From Allodiplogaster sudhausi (lineage: Eukaryota; Nematoda; Chromadorea; Rhabditida; Diplogasteridae): 64,000 bases of DNA. Under the pieces are notes generated by a model. The model was not told where the DNA came from and searched no databases. It was given only the letters and a program-made list of their open reading frames with translations. The stretch is taken from positions 217,501 through 281,500 of the forward strand of contig CALZFC010000066.1 of NCBI GenBank assembly GCA_945643635.1. The letters are read 5' to 3'. Within the stretch, counting starts at the first letter, position 1. Each line of letters starts with the position of its first letter. Positions 43,656 through 56,300 of the stretch are shown piece after piece. The position numbers and the translations under genes were made by a program.

Positions 43656-45374
43656 TTACATTCGCCTAGATCTCTTATGGTTACGAGGGTAGGAGTGGGA
43701 AATGAGCAGCTCTCCTTCCTCCTCGCTGATCTCTCCTTCTTCCCGCTCCACTTCCTTCTTCTTTTCCTCGTCTCTCTTCCTTACTCTCTCTTCCTCTTCC
43801 ATTCTCCTCTTCCTCTCCCCTGCCTCCTCCTCCATTCTTCTCCTTATTCGCTCTTCTTGTTCTCTTTCGCATTTCAGGCCTTCTTCCTCTCTCTTGTTCT
43901 TTCTTTCTTCTTCCTCTCTCTTCTTTATCTCTTCCAGTCGCCTCCTCCCCTCCTCTTCTTGTCTGCTCTCCTCCAGTCTTCGTTCCATACCTCTTCTCCT
44001 CCCCTCTCTCCTCTTTCTCTGGTCTCTCCTATTCCTTTCTTCATCTTGTCTTCTTCGCTTTTCTTCCTCCTTCTTCCTTGTCTCCTTTCTCTCCACTTCC
44101 CTTCTTAGTGTTGTAGAAGCAGAGAGTCCTTCGTTGCTGCCGGCAGTCTCTTGATTGCCATTCTGTTCTTCTCGCAAAGACAAGATTTTCTTCACAGGCT
44201 TCTCATCCTTGGAAGGTTGCTTCCTCCTCTGGACAAGCTGATCCATGTCCGGTGTCCTCAACTTTTGGTCTCGCTGATCTCCTCTCTCCTTATTTGTGGT
44301 TGATTCTATGAGAACTGCAATATATTCACTGTTCTTCGCTATTTCTCCTCTGGATTTGGTGAGAAGTGAGACGTTCTCCACGGAAGAAAGAGGATGGTCT
44401 TTGGAAGTCAACTTCTCGGAGGTTGTAGGAAGAGTTGAGTGAGAAGGAATGTGAGAAACGGGAGGGTGGCATGCGAAGGTGGAGAGAAAGGAGGGATGGT
44501 CTCCAGCAGGGTCTCCACTCCATTCTACAGCGTCTATTCGACTGAGAGCGAGCCATGACTTCAGTTCAGTAGCAGAGGAGAACTGGAGATGGACGGAGAC
44601 ACTGGAGAGGTCCGCGATGATCTTGGTTGCTTTCACTTTACACGCGTCTCTCTCCTTCAGCCTTCAAAAAGGATGATCATGGTTTTCAGTGAATGGAGCA
44701 TCTCGGAATACAAAGGCCAGTCTTAGTCCCTTCTCTTGTTTCTCTAATCCCCTAGTTCTCTCAATTACACAAGCTGTCAGAAGAAATTGATTGCCCGCAA
44801 CAAATGCCGAAAGGACACTGGGAGATGAATTTGTGTAATTTTCAAGTATCAAGAAGACATTTTTTAACAATAGAATTAATCTTCGAAAAGTGTTCCGAAT
44901 TGAGCTAAAAGACATGCGATACTAAAGAAGCTAGGAACAAACCGTCGAGCCATATGTTCATTCTCACTCGCCAATCGAGAGATCTGAGAGCGTGCAGTCT
45001 TGAGAAGTTGTCGTATGTTTCGAACGTAGCGGGAGCGGAGCTCCATTTTGGCCAATGTATCCTACAAGCAGTTTCTTCAAAAATAAATTGGAAAGAAGGA
45101 CTAGCTGTACTTACGTTTGCAGTTTGTATGAAGGCATATCTACCAGGGGCAGGTTTATTTGTTGTTGAGCAGGCCTTGCTTTCAAGACTTTCCGCTAAAA
45201 TAATTATTATTAAAGCTGAAGACTGCTTTTAATGTAAATAACCAAAAACAGGGCAGTATTATAAAAAAAATTAAAGAGGAAGTTGGAACTTTGCAACTCC
45301 TGGAGAATCCACTCATCATCGACCTTGGTTGATTCAGCTTCGTCATCGCTCAGCATAAATTCACGCATCGACAT
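43656..45374 (-). CDS. Charged coiled-coil protein, unrecognised
   Basis: Exon 1 starts at 45374: MSMREFMLSDDEAESTKVDD. It is followed by an exon with STTNKPAPGRYAFIQTA, then MELRSRYVRNIRQLLKTARS (about 45005-45045), a predicted helix. A further exon contains SAFVAGNQFLLTACVIERT. A 56-60 bp intron (starting GTATTCCG, about 44705) leads in phase to ERDACKVKATKII and a long last exon. From about 44100 to 43740 it is a single-alpha-helix-like run of Arg, Glu and Lys (for example REEEERKNKREEEGL), ending in a basic tail NHKRSRRM that could be a nuclear localisation signal. The acidic start, coiled coil and basic tail suggest a nuclear or centrosomal scaffold, but no family is recognised. It diverges from LTN1 across 291 bp. 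Confidence 0.6.
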
Positions 45375-45665
45375 CTGCAATTAAGTAAAAGGAAAACAAA
45401 GTAACATTTAGATCTGCTATGTAATAATAATTAAATAATTTGACATTATCAAACAAAATGAAAGGTCACAAAATTTAAATCCAGCGCCGAAAGAAGAACC
45501 AAAGAAAGTAAAGATTATGACATTATGACAAGAAATCTGACAAAGTAACTGAATACTGTGAAATTACTGTCCGCACTAAAATTAATAAGGCATGGTTTTT
45601 TAATAAATAGTAGGCATGTTGCTTGTTTCGCTATTGCTTTGCAGATAACAATACTATTTTCAGCC
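45375..45665. promoter_or_regulatory. Short bidirectional promoter region (coiled-coil gene / LTN1)
   Basis: Only 291 bp separate two divergent start codons. The DNA is AT-rich with no repeat. Both transcripts must start here unless one has upstream non-coding exons. No defined element is visible. Confidence 0.5.
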
Positions 45666-46681
45666 ATGAGTAAGGCTCCCCGTCGTAAAGCAGGTGTAAA
45701 GGTTGGTATTTGCTTTGCTTGCTTCTTAGTGTTTTTTCAAAGTTATTCCTGTTCTAGACAGCGAGCAGTAGTGACGCTGCAGGCTTCTTCAGTGGTTCTG
45801 AAGGGCTCATCACATTCTCTACCTTGGATACAACGTGCAATATAAAAGAAACGCAGGATATAATCTCTATTAAAAAGCTGGACAAGAAAGATTCCTCCAG
45901 TCGTGAGAAGGTATTCATTTATATCTTGCTTGACATATCACAGTTGTCCTTTTTAGGCACTTCGTGAGTTGATTGTTCGGACTTCGGAGGAGAATGAAGA
46001 TGTCGTGTACTCTGTGTTCTCGAATATCGCGGGTATCATGGACAGGCTGACGCTGGTATTTTTTTTCAACCATGCTGTTTACTTTCTGCTGAGATTTCTT
46101 CACTTCCTAGGATTGTGAGCCGGGAGTTCGATCGCTAACATTGAGGCTGGTGGGAAAGCAAATGGCAATTTTGAAGAAAAAAGCGGCGAAGGAGTTAAAA
46201 CTGGTTAGTGGTTGATTTTGTCTATTGAATTATTATTGTTGTTTGTGACTATTTGTGCTGGTTCAGGTGCTACCGTGGATGATTTTTGGAACATGCGACA
46301 GCTATCCACCTGCTGCCACTGAAGCTCAGAATGCCCTTGCAACCCTCTTCCCTGGCGAGAAATACGACCACGCAGTCAAACTCGTTCTTGATCAGCTACT
46401 TTCATTGATTCGGCAAATTGTCCTGACTAAGGAATTCACCTTGCTGGGTCCTCAAAGGTAGAAAGAATAGCTGCCGTTAGAAGGGTGTTTTTATCGAGTC
46501 GATCTTTAGATTACTACGGAACAACAAGGAAGAGGATGAAAAGGAGCGAAAGAATCGGCTAACAGAGCAGTCGCTCACTGTGTTGTCCCGTCTTTCCACT
46601 TTAATGCCAAGCTATGAACTGGACAAAGTCATCAAGGAATGCGTGCTCTCTGAAAAGCGCAAAGAAGGCAACTCACCGGTC

Positions 46682-46729
<48 letters not shown>

Positions 46730-49700
46730 CTCGCTCTCGCTCTTATATCCCCTCATCTCATCGCTTCTTGCAGTTGTCTAGGGGTATTCTGCGTGCTCTT
46801 CTCTCCTCCTCCTGCCCTTCCTCTATTATTTCTGAGTCTTCTCTGGAGAATTCTCTCGTGGCCTCTCTGTCCACTCCCATTGCTGAGAATGCAGTCATGG
46901 CTGCGGATGCCTTGGTTGTACTTCTCCAACAACGGCCGTTCTCTTCCGAATTAGTGGAGAAGAAGATTATTTCGTTCGTCTCTGCCATGAAAGGGTTGGC
47001 GTTTGTCTTTAATTGATAACAGTTTTTGTCGTAATGGACTTGTTTAGAGAGTGGCCGTATCTCTGGAGTCGCGTTCTTCCTCTGCTTGCCTCTCTGAGTA
47101 ATAGTTCAGAAGCAGAAGAACGCTCCCGAGTTGTTCGTTCCTTCCTCTCCGCCACGACTTCTTCTCGTCCTTCTTCTTCTTCTTCTTCTTCTTCTTCTTC
47201 TTCTTCTTCTTCTTCTTCTTCTTTCTCAGCCTGGGCAGATGCTGTTATCGAATGCGTCAAATTCGTTTTGGCTGTTCTGAAGGATGTGTCTGCTGAGGAG
47301 AGGGAGGCAGCACTCTCTGCTGTCTGTTCTTTCATTTCTCCTCTTTTGTTGCATTTTAATTAAGATGATGTTACCGTTAGACTATTTATTTTGTTCCAAA
47401 AAATGGGTTACAAGAACTATAGCGTGGAGTGAGGTGTAATTTCCAGACTTGTTTAGATTCACACGGTGTTGGATGCGTCGACGAGTGAAAGCAGAGAAGA
47501 GCAGAAAATAGTGGCCATCGCTATTCTTCCCTGGCTCTTCTTTCCTGACAGACTTCCCAGTCAAGACTCCAAGTCCTTCGTCGCAACCTTCTTCAACAAT
47601 ATTTCTGGCCGGGTTTGTTCTTGGATTTGGCGGGTTCTTTGGAAAGGAGATAGATTGGGTGAATCCTCTCAGTTGCCCAAAAGCGCGGATCTGCTGGAGG
47701 TGCTGCTTTGTCTGCACATCGAAGAGTTGCGTTGTCTGTGGAGTATGGCTGAGGTGTTGCCAGACGGGGCCCCCCTTCATCTTCTCTACTCTTCTTCTGA
47801 TTCCTTCCTCGTTAATCTACACTCCGAAATGGATCTTCTCTCTCGAATCCTCCATCCAACCCAATCGCTTCAAGCAGAAAGAACCACTGAACTGGCCAGT
47901 GTTGCCTGCCGACTTCTCTCCGCTCTCCCGTCCCTTCCTCCCTCCTTTTCGGTTTCTTACATTTTTGTTTTCTTTTCTCTTTCCTCATGTTGGTTTCTTC
48001 TAGAAATTGGAGGAGCTTTACTTACAAAAATCAACTATGAAAAAATAATTGTTGGTTTGGCGTGGGTAGTACAATTAGCTTCCTTGTCTGTATTCATTAT
48101 CGGTTGTCTGAATACCTTTGCAGCTGCCCCCGAATGATTTGAGTGCGGAGATAGTGAGCCGCTGCGTGGAAGAAGGCAGAGACGCAGAGTGGCAGACGCT
48201 CTCTCCAATCCTGGAAGAGAACTCCGCTGTTGACACCCTACGATTTATTCTTTCTTCGTGGTCGAGAGAGAATGGAAAAGGAGCAAGGAAAGCAGCTCGA
48301 CTCTTCATTCGACTCCCCTTGGTCTCGCAGCGGTCCCTTCTACAGTACCTTCTGCAGCTGCAGCCTGCCCCTTCCAGTCGATTCTTGGTTGCCATCGCTT
48401 CTGCCGTTGATGTTTGTTTCCATTCTGATTAAGTCGTCTATGATGTTTCCCCGTTGAAGGTGGGGGAGGAGGCGGAGAAAGCCGTGGCCTGTCGGATGGT
48501 GGAGGAGAGTCTCGAGCAGTTGGAAGAACCGGTCTTCCTCGACGAGACCAAGGACTTTCTTATCAAACTTTCATCACATTTCATATATGATCGACTGCGT
48601 CAGAAAAGTGTGCAGATGCGTGAGAGGTTGGTATAGTTCTGTAGAAGAGATGGGTTAAAAGGGGTTGGGTTAGGAGTGGCCAATTGATGGAGTGGATCTT
48701 TGAAGAGATTAATTAAGTGGCCAAGACGAGGGTAGATGTTGGCAACTCGCACGTTGTCTTCTGTCCGCTTCTTCTTCTGGACACTCCATCAACCTCGCTT
48801 CCTCCATCCTCTCTTCAACTGCTCATCTCGTTGAACAACTGGATTTCTATGTCAGTTCATCTCCATTCAGCTTCTTTTAAGTGTAGTGTTTAATTAGTTC
48901 TGTTGATTTTGCGGAAGATACTGTCGTGGAACACAATCCCGAAAATCATGAAAATTAATTGAAATTTGCAATTTTTGAAATTAGCTGCAAAAGAATGTTT
49001 CAAGAATGTTGGAAGTGATTGACCTATCAATATACACTGCTTCTCGTGTCATCCGTTTCTACACTTCTTTATTTTTTATCCCTTGATTCTAGCAATCAGT
49101 TCTTTTTACAGCTGAGAGAGGAAGCATCAGTTGCGGGGGCGTGGACTGACTTGAATTCAGAGAAGAGCCAGCCTGATAAGTCTCTTCGAGATCTTCTCCA
49201 CTCACTTTCCTCCACCTCTCTGTTCCATGGCTCCCTTCTGGGTTCGAGTTTCGTTGAAATGTTCGCACGAGTGGTTGTGTTTGCAGAGTCGGAGTTGGAT
49301 GAAGAAACGAAGGAGGCGATTGGAAGTTCTCTCTCGACTGCCCTTGCCATTGTCTCCCTTGCTCGCTCCTCCATACTCTTCTACTCGGATGATGAGATTG
49401 AGAAAGATGAAAAGGATCTCGCTGCTGCCTTGAGACAAGTTGATCTTTCATTCCAGCCATCCCCGCCATCCCCTCTTTGTTCAGTGCGTGGAGGAGGGAA
49501 GATCGGCGTTGCTCACGCGTTCTTCTCTCCAAGAATGGACAGCGCAGTGGCTCCAGCGACAGAAGTTGTTCGAGCCAACCTGTTCCAGCTCCCATTCCGG
49601 CTCTCCTTCTACGCCCTCTTCCCTTCTTTCTCCATCTCCTTCTTCTCTTCCCACCATTCGCGGTTTCCGCACTCAACTGTGTAATGGTGTTAACCCTCAT

Positions 49701-50214
49701 CGAATCCTACGCAATATAATGTGCTTCGTCAACGAGGACGGCTCGAATAACTCGCTGCGCTCCATTTTTACTCTGGGGTATGGTAAATGAGAGATGTCTC
49801 GCCCCTTTGTTAATCGTTGTGTGGCAGCTCGGATGAGGCGGTGCTGGAGCTGTCGCTGCTGGCGATGTTGACTGGTCGACTCTGCCTTCTCGGGGAGGAA
49901 ACTCTGGAAGGCAGCTCAGCCGACTTCCTTCTTTGTGGACTCGTCGCTGCTCTTAATGTAAGCCTTTTTCACTGTTCTTCATTGCGCATATTTATATTTT
50001 TGGCGTCTCCTATTTTTGCGATATATTTTTTTCATTCCTGTATTTTTTAAGAAGTAATTATTTCAGAGTTGCGACGAAGATGAAATGGCAGAGAAAATTG
50101 GAGGGACGAGTGGACTAAGATGGGGGGAACCCAGAAGGCGTCTTCTGGCGTCGTCCACGCTTCTTCTAGCCTCTTCGGTCCTCGACTGCCCCCCCGCAGC
50201 CATTGCAGATGTCT

Positions 50215-50250
<36 letters not shown>

Positions 50251-52281
50251 CCTCTCTTCCTCTTCGAACCCATCCATTCCAGGAGTGGACTTCCTTCTTC
50301 CTGCCCACCATCTCATCCATCTCCATTCGTTGGTGGGCCGAACTTGGTGCTTCGCGGGAGGCGGAGCACACGACTCTTACAAGATTGCTGTCGCTGTTTA
50401 TTGCAAAGCTAAGAAAGAAGCCGTGGGAAGGCCGCGACGCTTCGGGGTGGGACGCGTCGCGGCTGGATCATTCACTTGATCAACTCGGCATTGCTCCCGC
50501 CATGCAGGTTGTGGCATTTCGTAAAAGGAACTTTTCCTATTAAAACAGAGGAGATAAAAGTTGCTTGTAGACTCTGCTGCTGAATTCCGCGGACATTGTG
50601 TGTCGGGATAATTCTCCAGCTTCTTCGATTCTTTCCGCTTTTGCTGTTTTCAAATGGTTCGGGCCCTCGTCAATAAAAGTTTGCCGTTGAAAAATGATAC
50701 TGGATAAAGAAACGAATAGTGAAGTCTCACCACTCCCTTGATTTGAAGATAATTCAGGAGCGCCTCGCTCGCATGCGAAGAGAAAGAAGGGATGGCTGCG
50801 TGGTTGGCTGGCAGCCTCTCCTCGGCTGCGACTGGCTCGGCCGCTCCCCTGGCCGTGCTCTGCCTGGTCACCTCCGCTGTCGATTCTCTCGAAAGCGAGG
50901 AAGAGGAGCGGGCCTCCCTCTGCGAGGCTGTCTCTTCTCTCGTCCTCTCTGCCCTCCCCGCCGCTGTCTCTCGTGCCCAGCAGTCCTCGAGATGTTTGTT
51001 ACCTGCCTGGTATCAGTGTTTAAATAAGTCTTATAAGTAGATTTTGCCAGGGATCGTCCCGAAAACAGGAGGACCATCCTGAAAAAGAGAGTCACACATA
51101 TATTTCGCGCGATTCGTTCTTTCTGAGTGTAGAGGACGAATTTCGAGAGCCGAAAGGTTGCATTCGAATGAGGAGAGATACATACAAACTATTGGGTAGC
51201 CTATAATTCATTTTTATAAGCTCAAACGGATATGGGTCCAGGCCACCAGTTTTACACTCCAGTGCTATCTCACGTGCAGTGAGAGGCTGAGAGGAATGGC
51301 CAACGGCTTACCATGGGAAAAAACCCCTAATAATTCTCTCTCGGAAAGAGGGTACTCGTGTGTATACATAAGGCAACTACATAGTCAGCCTGATGGTCTA
51401 CACTGGACGGGTTCTTAGCTCTTGACATGCAGCCCCTTTGTCCTCATTCTCTCTGCTTCTCTCTCCCTTTCTCTCTACTTTCCTCTCTTTCTCTCTCTTT
51501 CTTTCTCTTATCTATCTATCTGTCTAATATACTTATGGAAAGTGCAAGTTGCTTGTGCTGTTATGTATCCATGTTGCTGTGCTTTCCTCTTTGCTTCTTA
51601 ATTTCATTTTTCAACTCCCAAAGAAAAGCATAGCGCAATTAATTGGGAAAAAATCTATATGAGTGAATCAGGAAAAAGATGTAAGATCTGGACACATGAA
51701 CACAGCCCAGCACGACAAGTACAGCAATGGGAACGGGAGTGAGAAGTTAGACACAGAAAGAGATGTGGAACGGAGGAACATGCACTGCTTCAACTATTTA
51801 ATACAAGGCAATTTTCAAAGACAGTCACAAGAGTGATGGAGGAATAATTTTTTTGGGCATTTGAATTCCCGATTTTCTCACTGGGAGCCTCCCGAAAATT
51901 GTAGTCGCCAATGGGCATTCAAACACTTCCTATTTCTGTTCTTTCTCACTTCACATGTAAACAGATCATTCTAGCTGTTTCATGTTAGTTGTTGAGTTGT
52001 TTCATTGCAGGGAATGATCCGATGGCATATCAGTCCGATCCTTCCCCGCTTGACAACCATGTCCTGGAGGGCTGGCCTTGCCATCTCCTCTACCGAACCT
52101 TCTCTCTCATACCTTCTACTGTACGGCTTTGGTACACCGGACTGCCGAAAGCTGCGTCAACAGTCCTCTTCAAGTTAGCTCATTAGTATACTTTCTCGAC
52201 TATTTTTAATTTGCCACGATTTCCTTCCCAATGTTCACTCTCCCCTTCTTTCACTCCCTTCTGCCTCTCGTCTTTCCTGTC

Positions 52282-52324
<43 letters not shown>

Positions 52325-52983
52325 TTATCTCTCTCCATGCAGATTTGTGTGTGATAACATGAGTCGTATGCTGGTTGCTGACGAGGTCTCCGCTGTCCGC
52401 TCTGCTCAGTTCGGCAAGAGCTTCGCCAACAATGACGAGCGTTCTCTGAATGTGAGAATATCTTCCCAGTGCCCTGATTGCTGTTCTGAACTGGCCTTCC
52501 TCAGGTGCGTGCCTCTGGCAGTGAAGTGGAATGTGAGTACGCAGTGGAAGAGACTCGGATGCATCTGCGTGCCGTGCTTCCCAATGGCTGGCCTCTGCTT
52601 CCCATCCAAGTGGACGTGCAAGGTGCCGTGGTTGGAGTGGACACCAGTCGCAAGTGGATGCTTCAGCTCAGTGCCAAGCTGCACAGGGTTCAGCCTTCTT
52701 CCCCTCTCTTCCAGCTATGCTAGCCATAAACTGATCTCCTTAGAACTCTCCTCTGTGGTCGGCTCTGCGCAGCTGGTTGGAGGCAGCGGAGCGGAGAGTG
52801 GACTCGGCTGAGGCCTGCACGATCTGCATGGCCATCGTGGCCCCCGGCAACAAACAACTTCCCCGAGCCAAGTGCCGGCAGTGCAAGAACAAGTTCCACT
52901 CGTCCTGTCTCTACAAATGGTTCGACAGCAGCAACCAGTCCACCTGCCCCCTCTGCCGCACTGACTTCACTGCCGTGCCTTAA
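45666..52983 (+). CDS. LTN1: E3 ubiquitin ligase listerin (ribosome-associated quality control)
   Basis: Large HEAT-repeat ligase that ubiquitinates nascent chains on stalled 60S ribosomes. It starts MSKAPRRKAGVK. The conserved N-terminal domain continues with EGLITFSTLDTTCNIKE and SIKKLDKKDSSSREKALREL (about 45800-45975). PWMIFGTCDSYPPAATEAQN (about 46271) matches the family's HEAT segment. About 15-20 exons of weakly conserved helical repeats follow. The C-terminal RWD-like part includes LYRTFSLIPSTVRLWYTGLP (about 52090) and SRKWMLQLSAKLHR (about 52645). A RING closes the protein: CTICMAIVAPGNKQLPRAKC, CKNKFHSSCLYKWF and STCPLCRTDF, stop at 52981. A (TCT)n tract at 47163-47224 encodes about 18 consecutive Ser. 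The 51.0-52.0 kb intron is about 1 kb of unique sequence. PDPR is convergent downstream; AATAAA at 53298 may be its poly(A) signal. Confidence 0.94.
46682..46745 (+). repeat. CT microsatellite in LTN1 intron
   Basis: CT run followed by CGCTCT units within the intron ending at about 46773. Confidence 0.85.
47163..47224 (+). repeat. Coding (TCT)n trinucleotide repeat in LTN1
   Basis: About 18 uninterrupted Ser codons (TCT/TCC) within an open exon; flanks read FLSATTSSRPS and FSAWADAVIECV in the same frame. Confidence 0.9.
51045..51995. other. Long LTN1 intron without microsatellite
   Basis: About 1 kb separates the exons ending near 51010 (WYQCLNK) and starting near 52012. It contains an imperfect hairpin around 51050-51080 (GGATCGTCC...GGACCATCC) and a short CT tract at about 51445-51520. 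No ORF or RNA gene is supported. Confidence 0.5.
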
Positions 52984-53324
52984 GTCACAGGAAATATGTG
53001 TATAGTATGATAAGTGTAATATTCTATTCGCTTACTAGCACTTTATAAGACACAGATAGCTCAATCTTCCAAATCATTTCTGCTCTCATTTCCGCTCGGT
53101 GATTTTATATCGGGTTCAAGGCTGTTTCACGTTATATTAACATTGTTTAAAAAGTCAATGCATTCAACTACCCGAAACATTGTGCCAAACGTATGCGGCA
53201 GAAAGCAGTAAAACACTATATTTTACTCTACACTAGCACAGCTCCTCACCGAGTCTATTCGGCATGGCAGGTGCGTCGAGGCTAAACTTTCTATGAAAAT
53301 AAACTTATGAAAGAATGAGGAGGC
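52984..53324. other. Convergent intergenic, LTN1 / PDPR
   Basis: 340 bp of AT-rich sequence between two facing stop codons, holding both 3' UTRs. AATAAA at 53298-53303 on the plus strand. Nothing else is seen. Confidence 0.5.
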
Positions 53325-56300
53325 TCAGCGAGTGGGACGATAGTGAGAGGGATGTTCGGACGATTCCATGGGAAGAGAAGGTGAGTGGGGAGAGATGCGG
53401 ACTGAGAAACGGCGACCGGCTATTTCCATCTCCCAGGAACCACTGCTCAGGAAGGGCAGAGTCACTCCCTCCTCGTTGTGCACCACTGCGATGCAAACCT
53501 CAAGCAGCGCACACTATTCTCTCTCTCTCTCTCTCTCTCGTCCCCCTCCTCTCTCTCTCTCTCGTCCCCCTCCTCTCTCTCTCTCTCTCTCTCTCTCTTC
53601 CCCCTCCTCTCTCTCTCTCTCTCGTCCCCCTCCTCTCTCTCTCTCTCTCGTCCCCTCCTCTCTCTCTCTCTCTCGTCCCCCTCCTCTCTCTCTCGTCCCC
53701 CTCCTCTCTCTCGTCCCCGTCCTCTCTCCTACCTGGCATCCGAGAGTGAATGCATAGGCAGCACTGGTGGTGTGTCCGACAACTCTTCCGTCCCTGAGAA
53801 TGGCCTCTCCTCCGTCTGCCCACGGATCTTTCTCCTTGTCATGGTGCTCCACCAGCACGTGGACGAACCTGTCACAACCTCTCCATTCCTTTCTCTTATT
53901 CCGACTTCTTTTTGATCTATTAGCCTATTCAACCTCTTTTGTACGCCTTCTTCCATCTGACGGCGAATTGCCTCTCGTCCAATGAAGTCTTTGTCCAAAT
54001 CGACTCGGAATGCCCTGCCACACTCCACAGGGGTTACGGTAGCATCGATATCCTGCCCCCAGTATACGTAGAACTTCTCGATTCGGAGATGGCGCAAAGT
54101 GAAGTAGCCGGCATGCTCCAGAGAATACTCACGGCCGGTTTCCACTATTCTCTCGTAGACGTTTTGGGCTTGCTGAATAAGAGGAGGGAGAGAAAGAGAA
54201 AGTAAAGAGAGAAAGAGAAAGAGAAGGGAGGAAGAAGGAAGAGAGATGAAGAGAGAGAAAGAGAGTCCGACAGAAAACGAGAGTGCAGGGAACCAATTGG
54301 ACGGAGACCAAGACGAATATAAAATAGGAATATACCAACCTCGTTAGGAATGTACAAGACCCATCCAAGCTCGCCGCAATGAGTCACAGAAATAGCTCGA
54401 ATTCCAGTGGCCATTCCAATGTTGACTTCGTGGCAGCGGAAAGCGGGGAACTCAGAGGCGGAGACAGGGAAGGAGGTCAGGTCTGCCAGGAGATTGCGGG
54501 AGAGAGGGCCCACCACATCCAGCGCAGTGAAGGCTGACGTCACATCCTGTACATTCTACAGCTCAGTCAATACAACTGCAACTCACTCAACTCACATGCA
54601 ATTCTATATTCATCTTCAACTTTTGTGCCCAAGATCGGATCCAGAGAGCGAGACGTTCTTGTTGAATCGTTGGGGCCACCATGAACCAGCTGAAATTGTG
54701 CTGTCATATTTTTAAACTCTCTCTCTCACACTCCCTTTCGCTCCCTCTCTCTCTATCTCTCTCTCTTTCTCTCACTAAACTGGCCTGTGATCGCCAAGCC
54801 TACTGAGAGTGCAGTCTGAAACGTATCCTCCCTTCTCGTTTTGCATCCCGGTATAAATGGTGGACCCAATGGGCCGGTCAATATCAGCCGAGCAGAGGAA
54901 CTGTAGCAGCCGCACACTTTCCGGCCCCTAAAATAGATGATTTGTTCGAAACCGGAATGCAAAGTAAAAGCCGGGATGGAATGACGGACCGAAATCTCAA
55001 ACTTGGAGAAGGAGCTCATGTCTATCAAACCAACGCGTTCTCGGCATGCCCGGTACTCCCCAGCCACGCTGAATTATTCAGCCTCGAGAATAAGGCGGTA
55101 GGAATATCAAATTGTATGATAGGAAAACAGTGCAACTAACTGGGCAAACCAGGGAGGAGTCCCCAGCGAGGAATGAACGCCGTAATACAGAGAGGATTCG
55201 GGTCCCTTCGGCTCGAACCAGAGAGGCCTTTCGTATCCCATCGTCTCACCAAACACTGCCCCAGCTTCTCTCAGCTGCTGGTATATGGGAGAAGTTCGCA
55301 GATTACGCGCAGAGTGGAATTGATAGGATGACGATGGGTTACGGTATGTCAAACCTAAAAGCTCATTGGTTACGGTATAAGAAGGAAAGGAGCAACGAGG
55401 AGACAAAAGACTGACTGGCGACTTCCGGAGCCCGCTCCAGGAGATACTGGCTGTTGGCATGGAGATCCAGGAAGCGGGCGACGTCAATAGTAGAGACATC
55501 CACAGAAGGAGAAGAAGTGCAGATCCAGTCTGCCAGCACCTGAGACAAGCTCAGACACTCTTCCCTTCGTCCTCAACAGGCTCAGCCATTCTTCCCTTCG
55601 CCCTCTCACAAACCTCGCCCACCCCTCCTGCCAGAGACAAGCCTTGCCCGCTGAAACCTCCAATCATGTAGTAGCCGCGCGCCTATAAGAGAATGGTCTG
55701 GAACGGAATGAAGAATAAGAAGAGTCCCTGAGAAGTCTGGCCAGCAATGCACGCCCCGTCCGGAGAAAACGCCTCGAGACCCGCCATGAGATCCCCTCCA
55801 GTCACTGATCCGAGAGTTGTGATTCGACTCAGAGCATCTCCCAGCACTCCTTCTGCAACAACCAACTCATTCTGCTTGTCCCTTCTCAAAACAGACATTG
55901 ATTATATCTCCCAAGATATATAGAAATGATTAAACAAAAAAACCTATAATTACAACAATTGTATACGAACCGAATCGATCCCAGTCAGGCGTCGTTTCGG
56001 TGCTTCGAACATCCTCTCCTCGTCCCACGACTCGAATGGATTCTTCGCGGAAGCCAGCAAAGAGAGTTCGCCTGCTGCCCGCGTGCATGACCCAGTTGGC
56101 CTCCATGTCGTTTATTACTTAAGATCTACATTATTTGCCATGGCAATAGCAGTGTAAGAACCCACTTGGTATCTGATTAGAGAGAACTGTAGAGGAGGGA
56201 AGGCGGGGAGCAACCAGGTATTGGTACACTGCAGCATGCGAGGCCTGTCGCACACGGCCAGCAAGCAAAGTCTTCGTCTCGATGTGACGGGACATCTAAG

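Noticed and set aside
43677..44154. Plus-strand Ser/Phe/Leu frames of 143-150 codons
   Set aside because: Antisense of the Arg/Glu-rich helix exon of the minus-strand coiled-coil gene.
47009..47335. Minus-strand poly-Glu frame
   Set aside because: Antisense of the LTN1 poly-Ser tract.
51045..51090. Hairpin GGATCGTCC...GGACCATCC as another TTAA-type MITE
   Set aside because: Only about nine imperfect pairs, no TTAA flanks and no internal similarity to the other copies.
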